From Helianthus annuus (lineage: Eukaryota; Streptophyta; Magnoliopsida; Asterales; Asteraceae), in the NCBI RefSeq assembly GCF_002127325.2, contig NC_035436.2, positions 120,270,771 to 120,334,770 of the forward strand: a stretch of DNA of 64,000 bases. Direction: 5' to 3'. Positions 22,552 to 35,368 of this stretch are shown one piece after another. How positions within the stretch are numbered: the stretch's first letter is position 1; the number at the start of each line of letters is the position of its first letter. A program made the translations under genes and the position numbers. Under the pieces are notes generated by a model. That model was not told where the DNA came from and searched no databases. It was given only the letters and a program-made list of their open reading frames with translations.

Positions 22552-23730
22552 TTATGCATTCATGTTGAAGACTAGACCTCGAGCCTGAGCCTGATTTTGG
22601 TTTGCATTCTGGTTCTGGTTGGCTAGCCTTGGACACCGATTTCTGTAGTGGGTCAGATCCCCACAGTTATAACAAGCACCTGGTGGGTAGTTTGGTCGTG
22701 CAGCCTGACCCTGTTGCTGAGCAACTTGTTGAGCAGGGTTCTGAACTGCGCGATTCTGAGCAAACCGACAAACATCGGCAAGATGACCTGACTTCCCACA
22801 GTTTGTACAGAAACGACACTTATGTTGCGGCTGATGGTGACGGTTGCATTGATTGCACAAAGGTGCACTTCCTGAATAGGGCTTCTTTGCTGGAGGCTGG
22901 TTGGGAGCTGCCTGGTTAGCTTGGGCAGTGACAGCATAGTTTTGAGAAGCCTTACGCTTCTTTGCCCTTTTCGATGAACCAGACTCCTTTCCGTTCTTGT
23001 TTTGGCCTTTCTTGCTATCTTCCTTGTCAGCCGACTGCTTCTTGCCCTTGTCACCCTTCCTGTGTAATTTATTCTTTTGAATCTGCGACTCAGTCAACGT
23101 CGCTGATAACTCGATCGCCTGACGGAGTGTGGTAGGGTTGCTACAAGTACGGATGTCTTGTACCGAGTCAGGCAGGCCGTCGATGTACCTTTCGATAGCC
23201 TTATCAAGTGGGGTAACCATAATCGGGCAAAGTAGACTCAACTCCTCAAACCTATCAGTATAAGCCCTGTGCTCGCCACTATCTTGCTTCAAAACATCAA
23301 ATTCTTTCTCCAACGCTCGTTGTTCATGACGAGGACAAAACTCCCTCATCATAAGAGCTCTCAGTTCAGCCCATGTCTGAGCTAGAGCAACTTATGCACC
23401 TTGATCTCTCATAACCCCGTTCCACCACGTAAGAGCCCTCTTCTGAAACACACTCGAAGAAAACTCGACCTTGCGATTGTCTGGACACTGCACATGACGG
23501 AAAGTGTTCTCGATGCTCTCGAACCACTGAAGAAGCCCAGTTGCTCCCTCAAAACCACTAAACTTGAGTGGCTTAGCCGAGTTAAAATCCTTGTATTTGC
23601 ATGTACCATTGTTGTTGTTGTTGGCCTGGTTCCATTGAGCAAAGAGATTTGGGAATTGAGCAGCCATCTGCTGCGCAATAATTTCTGCCAGCTCGGCAGT
23701 AGCTATCTGGTTGTCGCGTCGAGGAGGCAT
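22552..23730 (-). pseudogene. Element D gag (Retrotrans_gag, CCHC knuckles), two nonsense codons
   Basis: Starts ATG 23730 (MPPRRDNQ). The Retrotrans_gag core shows [21 protein letters not shown] and RALTWWN. A TAA at 23392-23394 stands where F has GAA; reading continues in frame. Lys-rich linker, then knuckles CTNCGKSGHLADVC and CYNCGDLTHYRNRC, then an Asn/Gln-rich tail. A second TAA at 22552-22554 ends the frame before the protease. In relatives gag and pol form one frame. Confidence 0.85.
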
Positions 23731-24313
23731 TCTAGAAGAGAAAAACATGAAATGAAACGAGTGAGATGATTGGATGAAGAGAATGAGATGAAGCAAAATC
23801 AACAAAAGCAAAGATGGCGGTCATGCATCACAAAGCAAACAAGCGACATGAAATGTCTAGTCAAAGTAAATGGGTCAGAATTAGTGTATTGCGAAGACAT
23901 GCTCGCCTATAAGTGAACACTCACCCCAAGAGTTCCCAGGTAAGAGTGACTGGTCCGATTATGTGGATTTGTACGAACACTCTAGCCTTAGACAGAAGAC
24001 CCAGGGTACAGGCATTCACTCTTCCAGTTCGCACGTGTTCACACTATTAAAGCCCAAAACCTTGACGAGATTTTTGAGAATCCAAAGGGGTTCAAAACCT
24101 AGTAATCAATCATCCTCGAACAGATGATTAATTTTCAAAGCGGATTCGGAACCGAAGTTCTCGTTGTGGTTATCACCTAAGGATAGGTGAAGTGCATGTT
24201 TTAAAATCTAAACACAAGACAACTTGTGTTAGGGTCCTAGAAAGTTATAGTTAGGTCAAAGCATTACTAATAACCTAATTCCCTATAACCAATGGCTCTG
24301 ATACCAACTCTTC
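23731..24313 (-). other. Leader of element D (between primer site and gag)
   Basis: Non-coding. It aligns with the leaders of F (35347-35978) and J (63676-64000), sharing blocks such as CACCTATCCTTAGGTGATAA and GTGAACACGTGC. Confidence 0.75.
24294..24307 (-). other. Primer binding site of element D (initiator tRNA-Met)
   Basis: Minus strand TGGTATCAGAGCCA, a few bases from the LTR end at 24314. Confidence 0.9.
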
Positions 24314-25564
24314 TGTCACACCCCGACCGCGTATAACATGCAACCGCGGCGGAAAAGGTCGGGGAGTGTTGTGGACAGAATTAATTGTTATACAACCATG
24401 GAAATTAAAGTTACATTTTATTTATTAAACACGGGTGTTACATTGTCTTAAAAGGAAGTACAGAATTCAAAACATAGTTATACTAGTTCTATCTTCATTT
24501 TTAGTCTCTAAGGCGCAGGTCCGCCCTAGTATCGTGATCAACATCTTATGGAACAGCTCCTGAAAACACATGTGAAAGTAGGTACGTCAGCATAAAAATG
24601 CCTGTGAGATACATAGGTTTTGTGAAAGTGGGATTCATGACTTGAGTTTTAAAGAAATGTTTAATAACAGTCAGTCATGAACCTTGTAATTTGTCTCGCT
24701 TTGTAAACCATTTGAAAAACGACAATATCAGATGATACGTGTAGATAAATGCAAGGTTAAACGAGTAACCAAGTAAAATGAGTTGAATAAGATAAGTTGC
24801 TTTGTAAGCCAATGTTTTATGAAAGGTATGTTATTTGTATAAAATGTTATATGTCTAAACTGAAATAATTTAGATAACGCTAAGATATGTAATATTATGC
24901 AAACATTTATATATAGGAAGTACCAGCGGTGTATCCACCATGTTTGCATCATATTACATACTCCACGTTACTCAAACCATTTACCCAAACCATCCACCAT
25001 GTAAGATTGTCAAGTGTTATTGTGTAAACCATGTCGAATGTCTATGTTCAACGTAAACCACCAAATGTGTATGTCAATGTCAACGTGTTTAGGTTCAATG
25101 TAAATCATGTAATGTGTATCCCAAAATGTATCATGTACGGTAAGCGAAATGTATCAACTTAAACCATATGTAAAATGCACAAAACAAGTCGTTGAAGTAA
25201 AACGTGGTTTAAATCAACGTTATGTTCTGTGGAAAAATGCATGCTCTATTGATATTAACATTTATGCGGTATTGTGAAATATGCATACATCCAAGCCTTG
25301 AGACTGTGGCGATAAACCCTTAAACAAATTAAAGGTTTTTCTATATTATGTATATCGAATTCGGTCATTCCTTACAATCCTATCAAACCCAGGACTTCAG
25401 GAACGAGAGTTGTCAATTCCTATGGTACCACTACCTACTAACGAACGGCGTAGCTAATGTTAATGAATGTATTGTCCCATGTTAAACAAACCAAATGTTA
25501 TAACAAAATGAAGGTATGTTATGTAAACAATTGTACTAAGTATGCTAAGTAAACATACAAAGCA

Positions 25565-25905
25565 TAAATGTTCATGTAAATCAATGTGTCCATATGCTGA
25601 GTAAACATATGCAACAGAAATGTTCATGTAAATCAATGTGTCCATATGCTGAGTAAAGATATGCAACAGAAATGTTCATGTAAATCAATGTGTCCATATG
25701 CTGAGTAAACATATGCAACAGAAATGTTCATGTAAATCAATGTGTCCATATGCTGAGTAAACATATGCAACAGAAATGTTCATGTAAATCAATGTGTCCA
25801 TATGCTGAGTAAACATATGCAACAGAAATGTTCATGTAAATCAATGTGTCCATATGCTGAGTAAACATATGCAACAGAAATGTTCATGTAAATCAATGTA
25901 CTAAG
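25565..25905 (-). repeat. 52-bp tandem array in D right LTR, about 6.5 copies
   Basis: Same unit as 9453-9740 with one additional copy and few internal differences between units. Confidence 0.9.
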
Positions 25906-27013
25906 TACGCACACAATGGGCATACATAGCATAAAATGTAATGAAATCGTGTACTATAATGTACTAACAACATAGCAGGCATATGATGTGAAAACATGGA
26001 AAGCATGAATGTAACAGATAGGCACATGTGTTTCACCCCAAAACAGTTTGGAAAACAGTAAAAGAGGGGTTCAATGTACTCACATTGACTCCTCGAAAAC
26101 ATGCAAAAGATGGGGCTCTATGTACTCACCTGAGATTGCTTTGAATTCCTTGTATAATAACCAGATAATGCTAGAGATCACGGAATATCAAACGGTACCT
26201 AATAGGTAGCTATATTAATATCCCGGACCAAAATCGGAAGGATCAGATAGTATGTGGGTTTGTAAACCAAACGAGTATGGAGACTCGTGAAATATGGTTT
26301 AACAAAGCCTACATACTAAAATGAAACCTAACCTAAGTGCTTACGACCCATTACGACCCGTTTAGGTAGCTTATGCTACCCTACGCGTCGTTCGCGTAGA
26401 ACGCGTTTGGAACGCCTAACATCGTGACCACAAGGCATAACCTCGGAAGGTTATAGCTATGGTCACCTAATGTGTTTGGTCGGATCCTAATGATCAACCA
26501 AATGGGTCGGGTTCGAAAGTATAAGCGATGGTTTAGATCGCTTACCTTACGACCCTATATAAGCACTATACTAAAAGTGACGAGCTAAGCATGTTAGAAC
26601 ATGCTTAACTAAGTTTAGAAAACAGGTTTGGCATCAAAGCAAACGGCTTTGATGCTCACGAGTAGTTTGGTTACAAAATATGCAAGAATGCACATTTTGG
26701 CCGAAACTATGACTCGTCACTGAGCCTAGATAACGTGGTAATCAGTATGTATAGTCACTACGGACTATAACCATCGTGATCACGCTCACGTTATGAAGTT
26801 CCATGAACTTCGGGTTGACCATAGGCTGGTCAATGCAGAAAGTCAACAAAACGTTGACTTTCAGACTCGAAAAGCGAATAAAAGAACGAAAGTATACTTA
26901 CGGAGGGTCCCCGAATGCTAATGTAGATCAAAGAGCTCAGGTATGAAGCAATGGCATCAACTTAGAGCATTTTGATCAGATTGTGTGGGTTTTACATCAA
27001 AGGGGGGGGGGGG

Positions 27014-27021
27014 TATTTATA
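27014..27021 (-). promoter_or_regulatory. Probable TATA box of D 5' LTR
   Basis: TATAAATA followed by a C-run on the minus strand; this copy would drive the element transcript. Confidence 0.6.
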
Positions 27022-28097
27022 GTATTTCTCGAACCGTTAGGATCGTTTCTTGAAAAACGTGATTGAATCTTGCGCGTACACTTGTCGTAAACTTGTGGTT
27101 ACTGAAAATACCCCTTAGTGAACTGAAAGGGCAAGTTTAAAACATGTGGTTATGGTTAAACCAGCTGAAATTTGCTGACTAGCTGATCTTATCTGTTCTG
27201 TATGTCTGACGCACCCCGCGTAAGGATTTGGGCAATCCTTACGCGCCCCGCCTGAGGGTCACAGATCAGAATTTTCAGTTTTAGTCCCTGCACTTCAGAA
27301 ACATGCAATTTGGCCCATTTTTGGCACTTTTAAGCCACGTTAACCTCATTTCAAGGCTCTAAGATGGAGTTAGAGTGTAGGGGACTTGAAATATGCCCAA
27401 AAATATTCCGAATGTCGGCTCGTTTGGTCGTACGATCGCGATGTTCGCTTAATTACGACGGAATGCGCATAAGCGCGAAAGACGATCCAAATGACGCGAC
27501 GAATGGATTTTTCTCATGCCAAACACTAAGGCATAATATTATAATGCTTACATAAATTTTTGGATGTCCGGATGTATTCAGAACGTAAGTTATGCGCGAA
27601 CGTGCAAACTTGTGCACTTTTTGACACTTTTAGTCCCTGAATGATCCAAAAGTTTGTTTTAGCATACCAAACCCCTCAAAGCCTATTTCGAAGCTATGTA
27701 AAGGATATTTATGGTATTTTTAACTTATGGACATGTTCTGGAATGTTCGTTACAGTTCAAATTGGCATACTTTCGCAGTTTGTCAAGTTTAGTCCCTGTA
27801 AGCGAATTAACTTGTTTTTGCCATACCAAAGCCTTCAAAACTTATTTCTAAGTTATGTAAAGGTTATTTAGGGTATGTTGAGTATATGTTGATGTTCCGG
27901 AGTATTTGTCGCATTAAACTGAGTACGTTTAGGCACCAGTTAGCGTATAACTCTCCAGAAAGCAATGTAGAGTTTGAAATTGAACAAAAGTTTAGACATG
28001 AAAAATGTAAAACATAACCAAACAAACATTGGGATAAAGTAACATTGTTTTATTGATAACTGAACTGTTCACAATGATTACAAGCACAAATGTTACA

Positions 28098-29099
28098 TCA
28101 TCTGTCTGCTGAATGGAAGTTCTGGCCTGAGCTCTCACGGTTTCGCATTTAACCCTTTTACAGATATCATCTAGGTATATTCGCCTGTAAGACAGAATAT
28201 TGGGATCTGGATACGGGAGTATATTCAAGTGGTGGGACACGCGAGTAAGTTTAAGTGTTTAAAATACTAACTCGTATCTCGAAATAGTTGAACTTTGTGT
28301 GAAAATTTAAGTGGATCAGTATACTGACAATCTAGGTGAATTGTTTAGAATTTAAAGTGTTTAAAGCTTAACGGTGTTGGTGATTTGTCTCATAAACTGA
28401 TATGATCCTCTTGCACAAACTCACAAAAATATTGTCTGTAAATATTTCTTTACTGCATTTCATTTTATTCAAAAATCCCAAAAAGATTTTGAGTGTATTT
28501 TAGCATAAATTTTTGAAAAATACAAAAATATTTTCAACAACTGGTGTTGAAGGGCTGATTTTCAAAAATTCCAAGTGCTAAACATGATGATCATTTTGTG
28601 AAGGGGAGTTTGTGTTCTTAATCGATAAAATTTTGAATGTTTTTTATAAGTGGTTATCAGAAATTATTTCCTTCAAGTGATAAATAAATTTGTCAAATGT
28701 TAAATTTGTGAAATTTATTGTGAGGTAGAGGATGTGCAGGATAGCCTGGATTCTGAGTTCGTGTATAAAGCCAGGTCATGATCCTGATCTTGTGAAAGTT
28801 TCTAGTATATCGAAAGGGGGAGTCTGAAGATACCTCAGTAGAATGAGAGCCAGGTTTCGATCCTGGAACTAAAGATCACGCAAACTGAGGATGCTGATGA
28901 ACTTAAGGAATCACGATCCTGATCCTGTTGAAGATCAACATACAAGGATTCGTTCGAGGGGAGTGTGTTGGTGCTGAAGAGGAGAAAAGATAGAAGTTCT
29001 TACACTGTCAAGATACTTCAGAGAGAGCTGTCAGACTGATAAAGACAGAAGACGTTGAAGACTCGACACTTAAGACTCGTCAACATCCGAGGAGGAGTC
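28098..29099 (+). other. Element B 3' non-coding region, second part
   Basis: Resumes exactly where 8180 stopped (TCATC duplicated) and aligns with C from about 20480 to 21443. It contains the AAAGGGGGAG tract near 28814 and ends with the tract CCGAGGAGGAGTC before the LTR. No gene is visible. Confidence 0.75.
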
Positions 29100-29205
29100 T
29101 GTTGGTGCATACGTTTGTCGACTTCATCTTGTATCGAGTCTTGCATTCTTCAGGGCATGGAGATCGAGAAATTAAGTCGAATGGTTAATTCCGCTTGAAG
29201 CTGTT
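29100..29205 (+). repeat. Middle LTR of element B, segment 1
   Basis: TGTTGGTGCATACG start, matching 54416 on, up to the E insertion. With 31780-31894 and 53669-53931 it makes an LTR of about 474 bp. Confidence 0.85.
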
Positions 29206-30309
29206 TGTCACACCCCCAAATTCCACCTGCGGAGTACCATCCGCTTGAGGGCGTGACTGACCAGGATCCAGCCACCAATTATACCGAATAATTGAATTAA
29301 TAACCATAGTAATACTTACTAACCATACGATCAGTAAATATCATGTTCAGAGTTTAAAGTTTTAAGTTCAAATAGTAGTAAGTAGCGGAAGCATAAATAA
29401 AACAGTTTTAAACAAGATTCATGGTTCATGTTTATTTAGCACCCAACACAGGGGTAGACGATCACTACACATCCCCAAGCAGCAGCTCCTCAATCACTGG
29501 TTACCTGCAAAGCATGCAGTAAGGTGTCAACAATAATGTTGAGCGAGTTCACTGGTTGTCCAGTTTTAATTACCAAAAACTTGTTTCACCAGTTAATTTA
29601 TCCGTTTATGCATGCCATGGGGAGCTACCCCAAAAGTTAGCGACTAAACTGTTTTTCCAATACCGAACACTAGGTAACCGTTTGCCTTTCCGCAGGATGC
29701 CCCGATGTCAATGTTCTATCATCATTGACGGATGCCTGAGTAGATTAGTTCACGACCGATCCCATACCATGGCACGGTGTGAGGTTGGTAAGACCTAAAT
29801 AGCGCTATCAACTAATAACCCGTTCGCCTGGCCCCGGCGACTAATCGGTATTATGTAGTAGGGACTTGAGTGATAGAGTTTCATTTAGTGCCGTTTGTTG
29901 CAATCCGTATAAACAGTAATTAACTAAAGGTTCCCAATAACACGGGAAGAAAAGTAAGTTGTATCCCCCATAAGGGGATAGTGTTGTTTTTAGTTCCGTT
30001 TCCCAAACCACCGGGAACGCATGCTTTAGGTTGTGAACTCACCTTGGGTTGCTCGGTAGATTAATTACCTGGTAAATCACGTTGGTCACCACGTCCTAGC
30101 ATGGTTACCAAATATAGGTCAAGTTGGGGTACAAGTAATCACGTATAGCAAACACGTATAGACACACTTAGCATGCATACATACAAACAGTCGGGTTATT
30201 GGGCCTGCCCTAACATTTTCACAAACAAACAGTAACAGAAACACATGCAGCCCAGTCAACAGATAGCCCAACAAGTCGTGGCCCAATAACACGTAGGCAG
30301 CCCAGTCAA

Positions 30310-30560
30310 GACAAGAGTGGTCTCGACTCGAGAATACACGGTCTCGAGTCGCAACCGGGAGATCTCGAAGAATCACGTTTTGGTCTCGAGTGTGCTGCTT
30401 GCGAGTCGCAATCTCAGGAGTCTCGAGCCCAGTCTCGAGTCGAGATCATGTCATCTCAAGTCGAGACTTAGTCGGTCTCGAGTCCCTGGAGCCCGTCTCG
30501 GTTCATCATGCTTTGGTCTCGAGTCGCAACCAAGGGTTTCGACTCACAACCATGATTACG
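30310..30560. repeat. CTCGAG/CTCGACTC-rich motif cluster in E
   Basis: GTCTCGAGTC and variants (GTCTCGACTC, TCTCGAAG, TCAAGTCGAG) recur about a dozen times, many followed by GCAACC. It reappears near 31468-31496. Spacing is irregular. Comparable motif clusters sit in the LTRs of H, C and A, each with a different word. Confidence 0.7.
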
Positions 30561-31528
30561 TGCACAGAAATCTTCTAGAACCTGTCGAATGTACTGACCA
30601 ATAGCATTTTGATTTCGTGATAATGTGTACTATCCAATGAGAGTGCACAAACATGTTTTGTTGTCTGATTTATAACAAAAATGGATCAAACAAGGCATCT
30701 TCAATTATTCATACTCACATTCAAACTTGTTCATCAAATATTAACGCATATTCATCATATCATCATCCTACATAACCTTGCATTTTTCGGACAAACATCA
30801 TAACACATAGACAAGATATCAAAGCAACATTTCCTTTCATTCTCTAGCATGAATCACATGTTCAAAACACACTAGCTTACCCATATCATTCAACAAGCAC
30901 ATTATCATTCAACAATCATTCAAAGATCAACTTGTTAACATCACAACCACTCGGTAAATAGGCACTCTTAATCACACATTAGAACATGAATATCATCGAC
31001 AATAACAACACTTGATTCGATTTCCACTTAGCATTAAAGATCATCATTCATGTTATCACAATACAAGGGGGTGTATAATATGTTAATCTTCACATTATAG
31101 CTAAAACACATTGTTCCTATCATGCTAATATCCATAATGCACTTTATCATCAACAACCAAAAGTCATGGTAAACACTTAAAATACTAACCGGTCGATGTT
31201 GAGGGTATGAAGAATCAATGAACCAATTTCCGAGTGATGATATCGAGTAGGAATCCGAGGGCCTTGATGTTACGGTTGGATCCGAGAGAGGGAAGAGGGT
31301 GATGTTGGAGGGTGATGTTGTTAGGGTTTTAGAAAGAGTGTAGTGAGGGTGAAATGAGGGAGAGTGTAAAGGAGAGTGTGTGGGTTTTGGGTTTTATATC
31401 TCATGGTGTGCACTAATGGGCTTTCGGGTGGACCAAAGGGGGTTGCGGCCCAACCGATGTGGGGTTACTCGAGACCAGGTGGTCTCGAGTCGGGTCTTGC
31501 GGTTTCGGCTCACTAGTCATACACACAC

Positions 31529-31532
<4 letters not shown>

Positions 31533-31581
<49 letters not shown>
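31533..31581. repeat. (TA)n microsatellite in E
   Basis: About 24 TA units. Confidence 0.95.
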
Positions 31582-31582
<1 letters not shown>

Positions 31583-31779
31583 CATACATACAACACATAG
31601 TAACAGAAAATCCATAGTTTCTCATTTAATAATATACGTACATGCAATGTTAATCAAGAAGGTTGCTCAGGAAACCCGAAGTGTCTCATTATCCCCAAGT
31701 TTTAAGAACTTTCGTCCCGAAAGTTAAGGCAGTCACTGTCAAGCTAGTATAAGTGAGAACGTTTCAACGGGGTGTCACA

Positions 31780-31894
31780 CTGTTAATTCCGCTTGAAGAG
31801 TCAACAAGTAATTCCGCACAAAATTACATTGTAATTCCGCACGGAATTACATTGTAATTCCGTTTGTGTGTAATTTCGATTCTATGTAATTTCG
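31780..31894 (+). repeat. Middle LTR of element B, segment 2
   Basis: Lies between E and F. It includes a repeated 23-bp unit around TAATTCCGCACGGAATTAC that is present in one fewer copy in the terminal LTR. Confidence 0.8.
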
Positions 31895-32772
31895 TGTGAC
31901 AACTATGCTCTGTAATCTCTGTACGATGTAAAACAATGTTTATTATTAATAAAACAATGTGCTTTGGTGTTATTATATGTGTTTTGGTGTTACTTTGTGT
32001 GTATTTGTGTTTGGTAATTTTACAAATCGATTCGATTACAATTTCAAGCTCTAAGTCGCTTTCTGGAAGGTTATACGCGCACTGAGCCATAAATATAACC
32101 AGTTTAATGCAACAAACACTCCGGAATAGTGAAATAGGCTTAACATACCTTAAATAACCTCCACATAACTTAGAAATAAGTTTTGGATGGTTCGGTATGT
32201 TAAAATCAACTTTGTTCGATCGTAGGGACTATTTGTGTCAAACTGCGAAACTATACCGATTTGTATAGTAACGAACATTCCGGAACTTGATCATAAGTTA
32301 AACATACCCTAAATATCCTTTACATAGCTTAGAAATAGGCTTTGAAAGGTTCAGTATGCTAAAATAACCTTTATTGATCAATAGGGACTAAAAGCGTCAA
32401 AAAGTGCACAAGTTTGCATTTTCGCGCATATCTTACATTCTGAATATATCCAGACATCCAAAAATTTTTGTAAGCATTAAAATATTTTGTTTTAGTGTTT
32501 GGCATGATAAAATTCCATTCGTCGCTTAATTTGGATCGTTTTTACGTTCGTTACGACTTCCGTCGTAATTAAGCAAATAACGCAACCGTACGACCAAACG
32601 AACCGACATCCGAGATATTTTTGAGCATGTTTTGAGTTCCCTATACTTTAGCTTCATTTTGGAGCCTTTAAATGGGGTTAACGGGGCTTAAACGTGTCAA
32701 AAATGGGCCGAAATGCATGTTTCACAAGTTCAGGGATTAAACTGCAAATTCTGAATACTTAGCCAAGCGGGC

Positions 32773-32801
32773 CGCGTAAGCCCATATGCACATCTTACGC
32801 G
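32773..32801 (+). repeat. GC-rich inverted repeat upstream of the F promoter
   Basis: CGCGTAAG / CTTACGCG arms with a 13-nt loop, flanked by direct GGGCCGCG words, about 230 bp before the TATA box. Related to 11051-11077 in D. Confidence 0.65.
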
Positions 32802-33005
32802 GGCCGCGTGAGTTGCCCAGTAACAGAAAACCAGTTTCTGAAACAGCAGCTGGTTTGTAGGGTTTTTGGACATGGTTTTGATCATTCTATGGGCCAATTT
32901 TGAGGGTTTTTGAGAGCCCATGGTATCCAAATACCATGTGCCCACTTGTACGGATGAGATCAAAGCTCAATCTTCGAGAAACGATCCTAACGGCTCTTGA
33001 AAATC

Positions 33006-33013
33006 TATAAATA
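33006..33013 (+). promoter_or_regulatory. Probable TATA box of F 5' LTR
   Basis: TATAAATACCC, conserved in D and J at the same relative place; repeated at 51331 in the 3' LTR. Confidence 0.6.
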
Positions 33014-34479
33014 CCCACTTTCTTTCACTTGCATTCCTCGCATTTGATCTGATTCTTGCTCTCTAAGTGGAAGTATTTGCTTCCTAGCTGAGAGTGAATC
33101 GGGTCAAAGCTTGCGGGGACCGTTTGTAAGTATTCCTTCGTTCTTTTCGTTCGTTTCTATCGTTAAAGTCAAACTGTGTTTGACTTTCTGCTTTGACCAG
33201 TTTATGGTCAACGCGAAGTTCGTTTGAACTTCATAACGTGAGCGTAATCACGATGGTTATAGTCCCTAGTGACTATACCTACTGATTACCATGTTATCTA
33301 GGCTCAGTGACGTCGTAGTTTCGGCCAAAATGCGTTTTCTCGCGTATTTTGTAACCAAACTACTCTAGGATGTCAAAACCGGTTGTTTTGATATCAAAAC
33401 ATGTTTTCTAACTTAACTAAACATGTTCTAGCATGTTTAGCTCGTCACTTTTTAGTTTCGTGCTTGTGTAGAGTCGTAAGTCAAGCGGAATAAACACCCG
33501 CTTAGACTTTCGAACACGACCCGTTTGGTTGATCGTTAGGATCCGACCAAACATGTTTAGTGACCATAGTAAGCATAGGGAATAACCTTCTGAGGTTATA
33601 CCTTATGGTCACTTAGGATTGATTAGTTGCATGATAAGTAGTTTATGTGCCTTTGGTAAATTACCAAAATACCCTTTTCATACATAATTGGTAATTAAGC
33701 ATATGTGACCTAAATTTTTGACACATAACTAATTATTTAACATAATTAAACATGTATGGGCATATAATACTTGTCATAGGACTAGTTAGACGTCTCGAAC
33801 GCGCTTTTGCGCGCACGACGCGTTAAAGTAGCGTGAGCTACCTTAATGGGTCACAATGGGTCGAAAGCACTTAGGTTAGGTTCCGATTTAGAATATAGGC
33901 CTTGCTAAACCATATTACATGAGTTCCAACACTCATTTGGTTTACAAGTCCTCATTCTGTCCGATCTTCCGATTTAGGCGTCTATTGTTTAACTAGTGGT
34001 TCGATTACTAGGTGCTACTTGATTCCTTTGGTTTGCTTGAGTTTGCTTGAGTTCTATTGATTGAGGATACTTTGCACTACATGTGAGTACATAGTTCCCC
34101 TATTTTACTGTTTTTAAATGTTTTGGGGTGATTCATATGTACGAAATGTTTTCAAGGTTTAAACGATGATTTCAAAAACGATTAAAACGATTTCTACTAA
34201 ACTAAGAACGATTTCGATAAAGTGAATGAACTTGTTGGTTGTAGTTACATAACGAATGACATTCATTAGCATTGATCAAGCCGACCAGTATTAGGTTATG
34301 GTACCATAGGATCTGACCAATCCCGTTACTTTACTACACCCATGGTTATGTGTGGGGGTTGTGGGTAGCGACTGAATCTGATGTTTGTTAACTTACCCTT
34401 TGGTGGTTTGTTAATACGAGAACGAGTTGAACGATGGACGAGTCACAAAGGTTTGAATGTTATTAACGAGACGACCATA

Positions 34480-34625
34480 TATAAGTTTTCACAATTAAAA
34501 CGAGGACGATTTAAATGATCTAAACGAGTAAACGATTTGGGAACGAGTAAACGATTTGGGAACGATATGGGAACGATTTGGGAACGATTTCGAAACGATT
34601 TGGAAACAATGTTAAATGATTTCGA
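34480..34625 (+). repeat. AACGATTT / GGGAACG short-motif array in F LTR
   Basis: About ten runs of AACGATTTGGGAACG-like words with phase slips. The 3' LTR copy at about 52820-52940 differs in several units. Confidence 0.7.
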
Positions 34626-35354
34626 TAAAGAATTGGTTTTTGGTTAAGTGTATAGATAACGAGACGGGGGTAATATGGTGAAAACATGGTAGATACGCCG
34701 CTGGTACTTCTTATATATAAGTGTTTTCAACATATTGCATACCGTGGCGTTATTTAGTTCACCTGGGTAAACGATTTTGAAACGATGTCACACAAACGAT
34801 GTTTTCTAAAGGATATAAATCATACGAGCTTTTAACGAGTTTTTTTACAAGATGTTTTACAAGTTGGTTTGCTAAAAACAAATGTTTTTGGGTTAAGAAT
34901 CATGGCTATGAGGTTTTATAAACTATAACCCGCTCGATTTGAGTCGGTTAATTAAGTTTCAATATTATACTCTTTTCAAAACAAAGTTTTTAATTAAGTA
35001 TTGCAACATTTAAACTAGCCATGGATCCGACACTCCTATAAAACCTATGTACTCGCCAGCATTTCTTTGCTGACTAAGTTTTTACATATGTTTTAGGTGT
35101 TGTTGCTTGATGTGGTTTCTAAGATGCATGCGTCACATAGGATCTGGAAAAGGCCTTAGTGACATAATAACAATGATAGTCGACATTTAACGTATTTGTT
35201 TTGTGTCAAGACAATGTAATGTTTAATATTATCAATAAAACGAAACTCTTTGTGTATCCATGGTTGTGAAACAATAGCTTCTTCTGTTGCAACACTCCCC
35301 GACGTTTCCGCCACGGTTTGTTGTCCTACGTGGTCGGGGTGTGACAGAAGAAGT

Positions 35355-35368
35355 TGGTATCAGAGCCA
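35355..35368 (+). other. Primer binding site of element F (initiator tRNA-Met)
   Basis: TGGTATCAGAGCCA eight bases after the LTR end. Confidence 0.9.

Larger units (their letters stand above)
8181..28097 (-). mobile_element. Element D: Tekay-like Ty3/gypsy retrotransposon, interrupted by C
   Basis: D is complete apart from the nested C: LTRs at 8181-11929 and 24314-28097, primer site, gag, protease, RT-RNase H, integrase, chromodomain-like end and polypurine tract, all on the minus strand. The flanks carry the 5-bp duplication TCATC at 8176-8180 and 28098-28102. It landed in the 3' non-coding part of B. LTR sampling (about 8 mismatches in the first 280 bp) suggests near 3% divergence. Long LTRs and the chromodomain-like C-terminus point to the Tekay (Del) lineage; that placement is inference from family traits. 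Confidence 0.9.
24314..28097 (-). repeat. 5' LTR of element D (3784 bp)
   Basis: Collinear with 8181-11929; the length difference is partly one extra 52-bp unit. Donor-like site at 26129, acceptor-like site at 24560, TATA box at 27014-27021, GC-rich inverted repeat at 27218-27244. Ends GTTACA followed by the TCATC duplication. Confidence 0.92.
29206..31779 (-). mobile_element. Element E: solo gypsy LTR (2574 bp)
   Basis: TGTCACACCCCC...GGGGTGTCACA flanked by the direct duplication CTGTT (29201-29205 and 31780-31784). The undisturbed target is visible in the terminal B LTR near 54520. No internal region is present, so recombination between two LTRs removed it. The left end is closely related to the H LTRs (CCACCTGCGGAGTA block); the centre is different. 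Donor-like CCCAAG/GTGAGT at 30042 and acceptor-like TTTGCAG/GT at 29505 lie on the minus strand. The inner right side holds ACTTTCG-TCC-CGAAAGT at about 31711. Confidence 0.92.
31895..35346 (+). repeat. 5' LTR of element F (3452 bp)
   Basis: TGTGACAACTATGC start and GGTCGGGGTGTGACA end, before the primer site. TATAAATACCC at 33006, donor-like CAT/GTGAGTAC at 34083, an AACGATTTGGGAACG-rich tract near 34500-34620, and acceptor-like ATGTTTTAG/G at 35096 preceded by TGCTGACTAAG. Confidence 0.92.

Noticed and set aside
24294..24307. tRNA-Met-like words before several LTRs
   Set aside because: Only the 3' complement of initiator tRNA is present; these are primer binding sites, not tRNA genes.
29206..31779. 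Helitron or MITE for E
   Set aside because: TG...CA ends, a 5-bp duplication and homology to the H LTRs show a solo LTR.
32730..32963. 77-codon minus-strand frame in both F LTRs
   Set aside because: Pure LTR duplication; covers the GC-rich inverted repeat and promoter upstream region.
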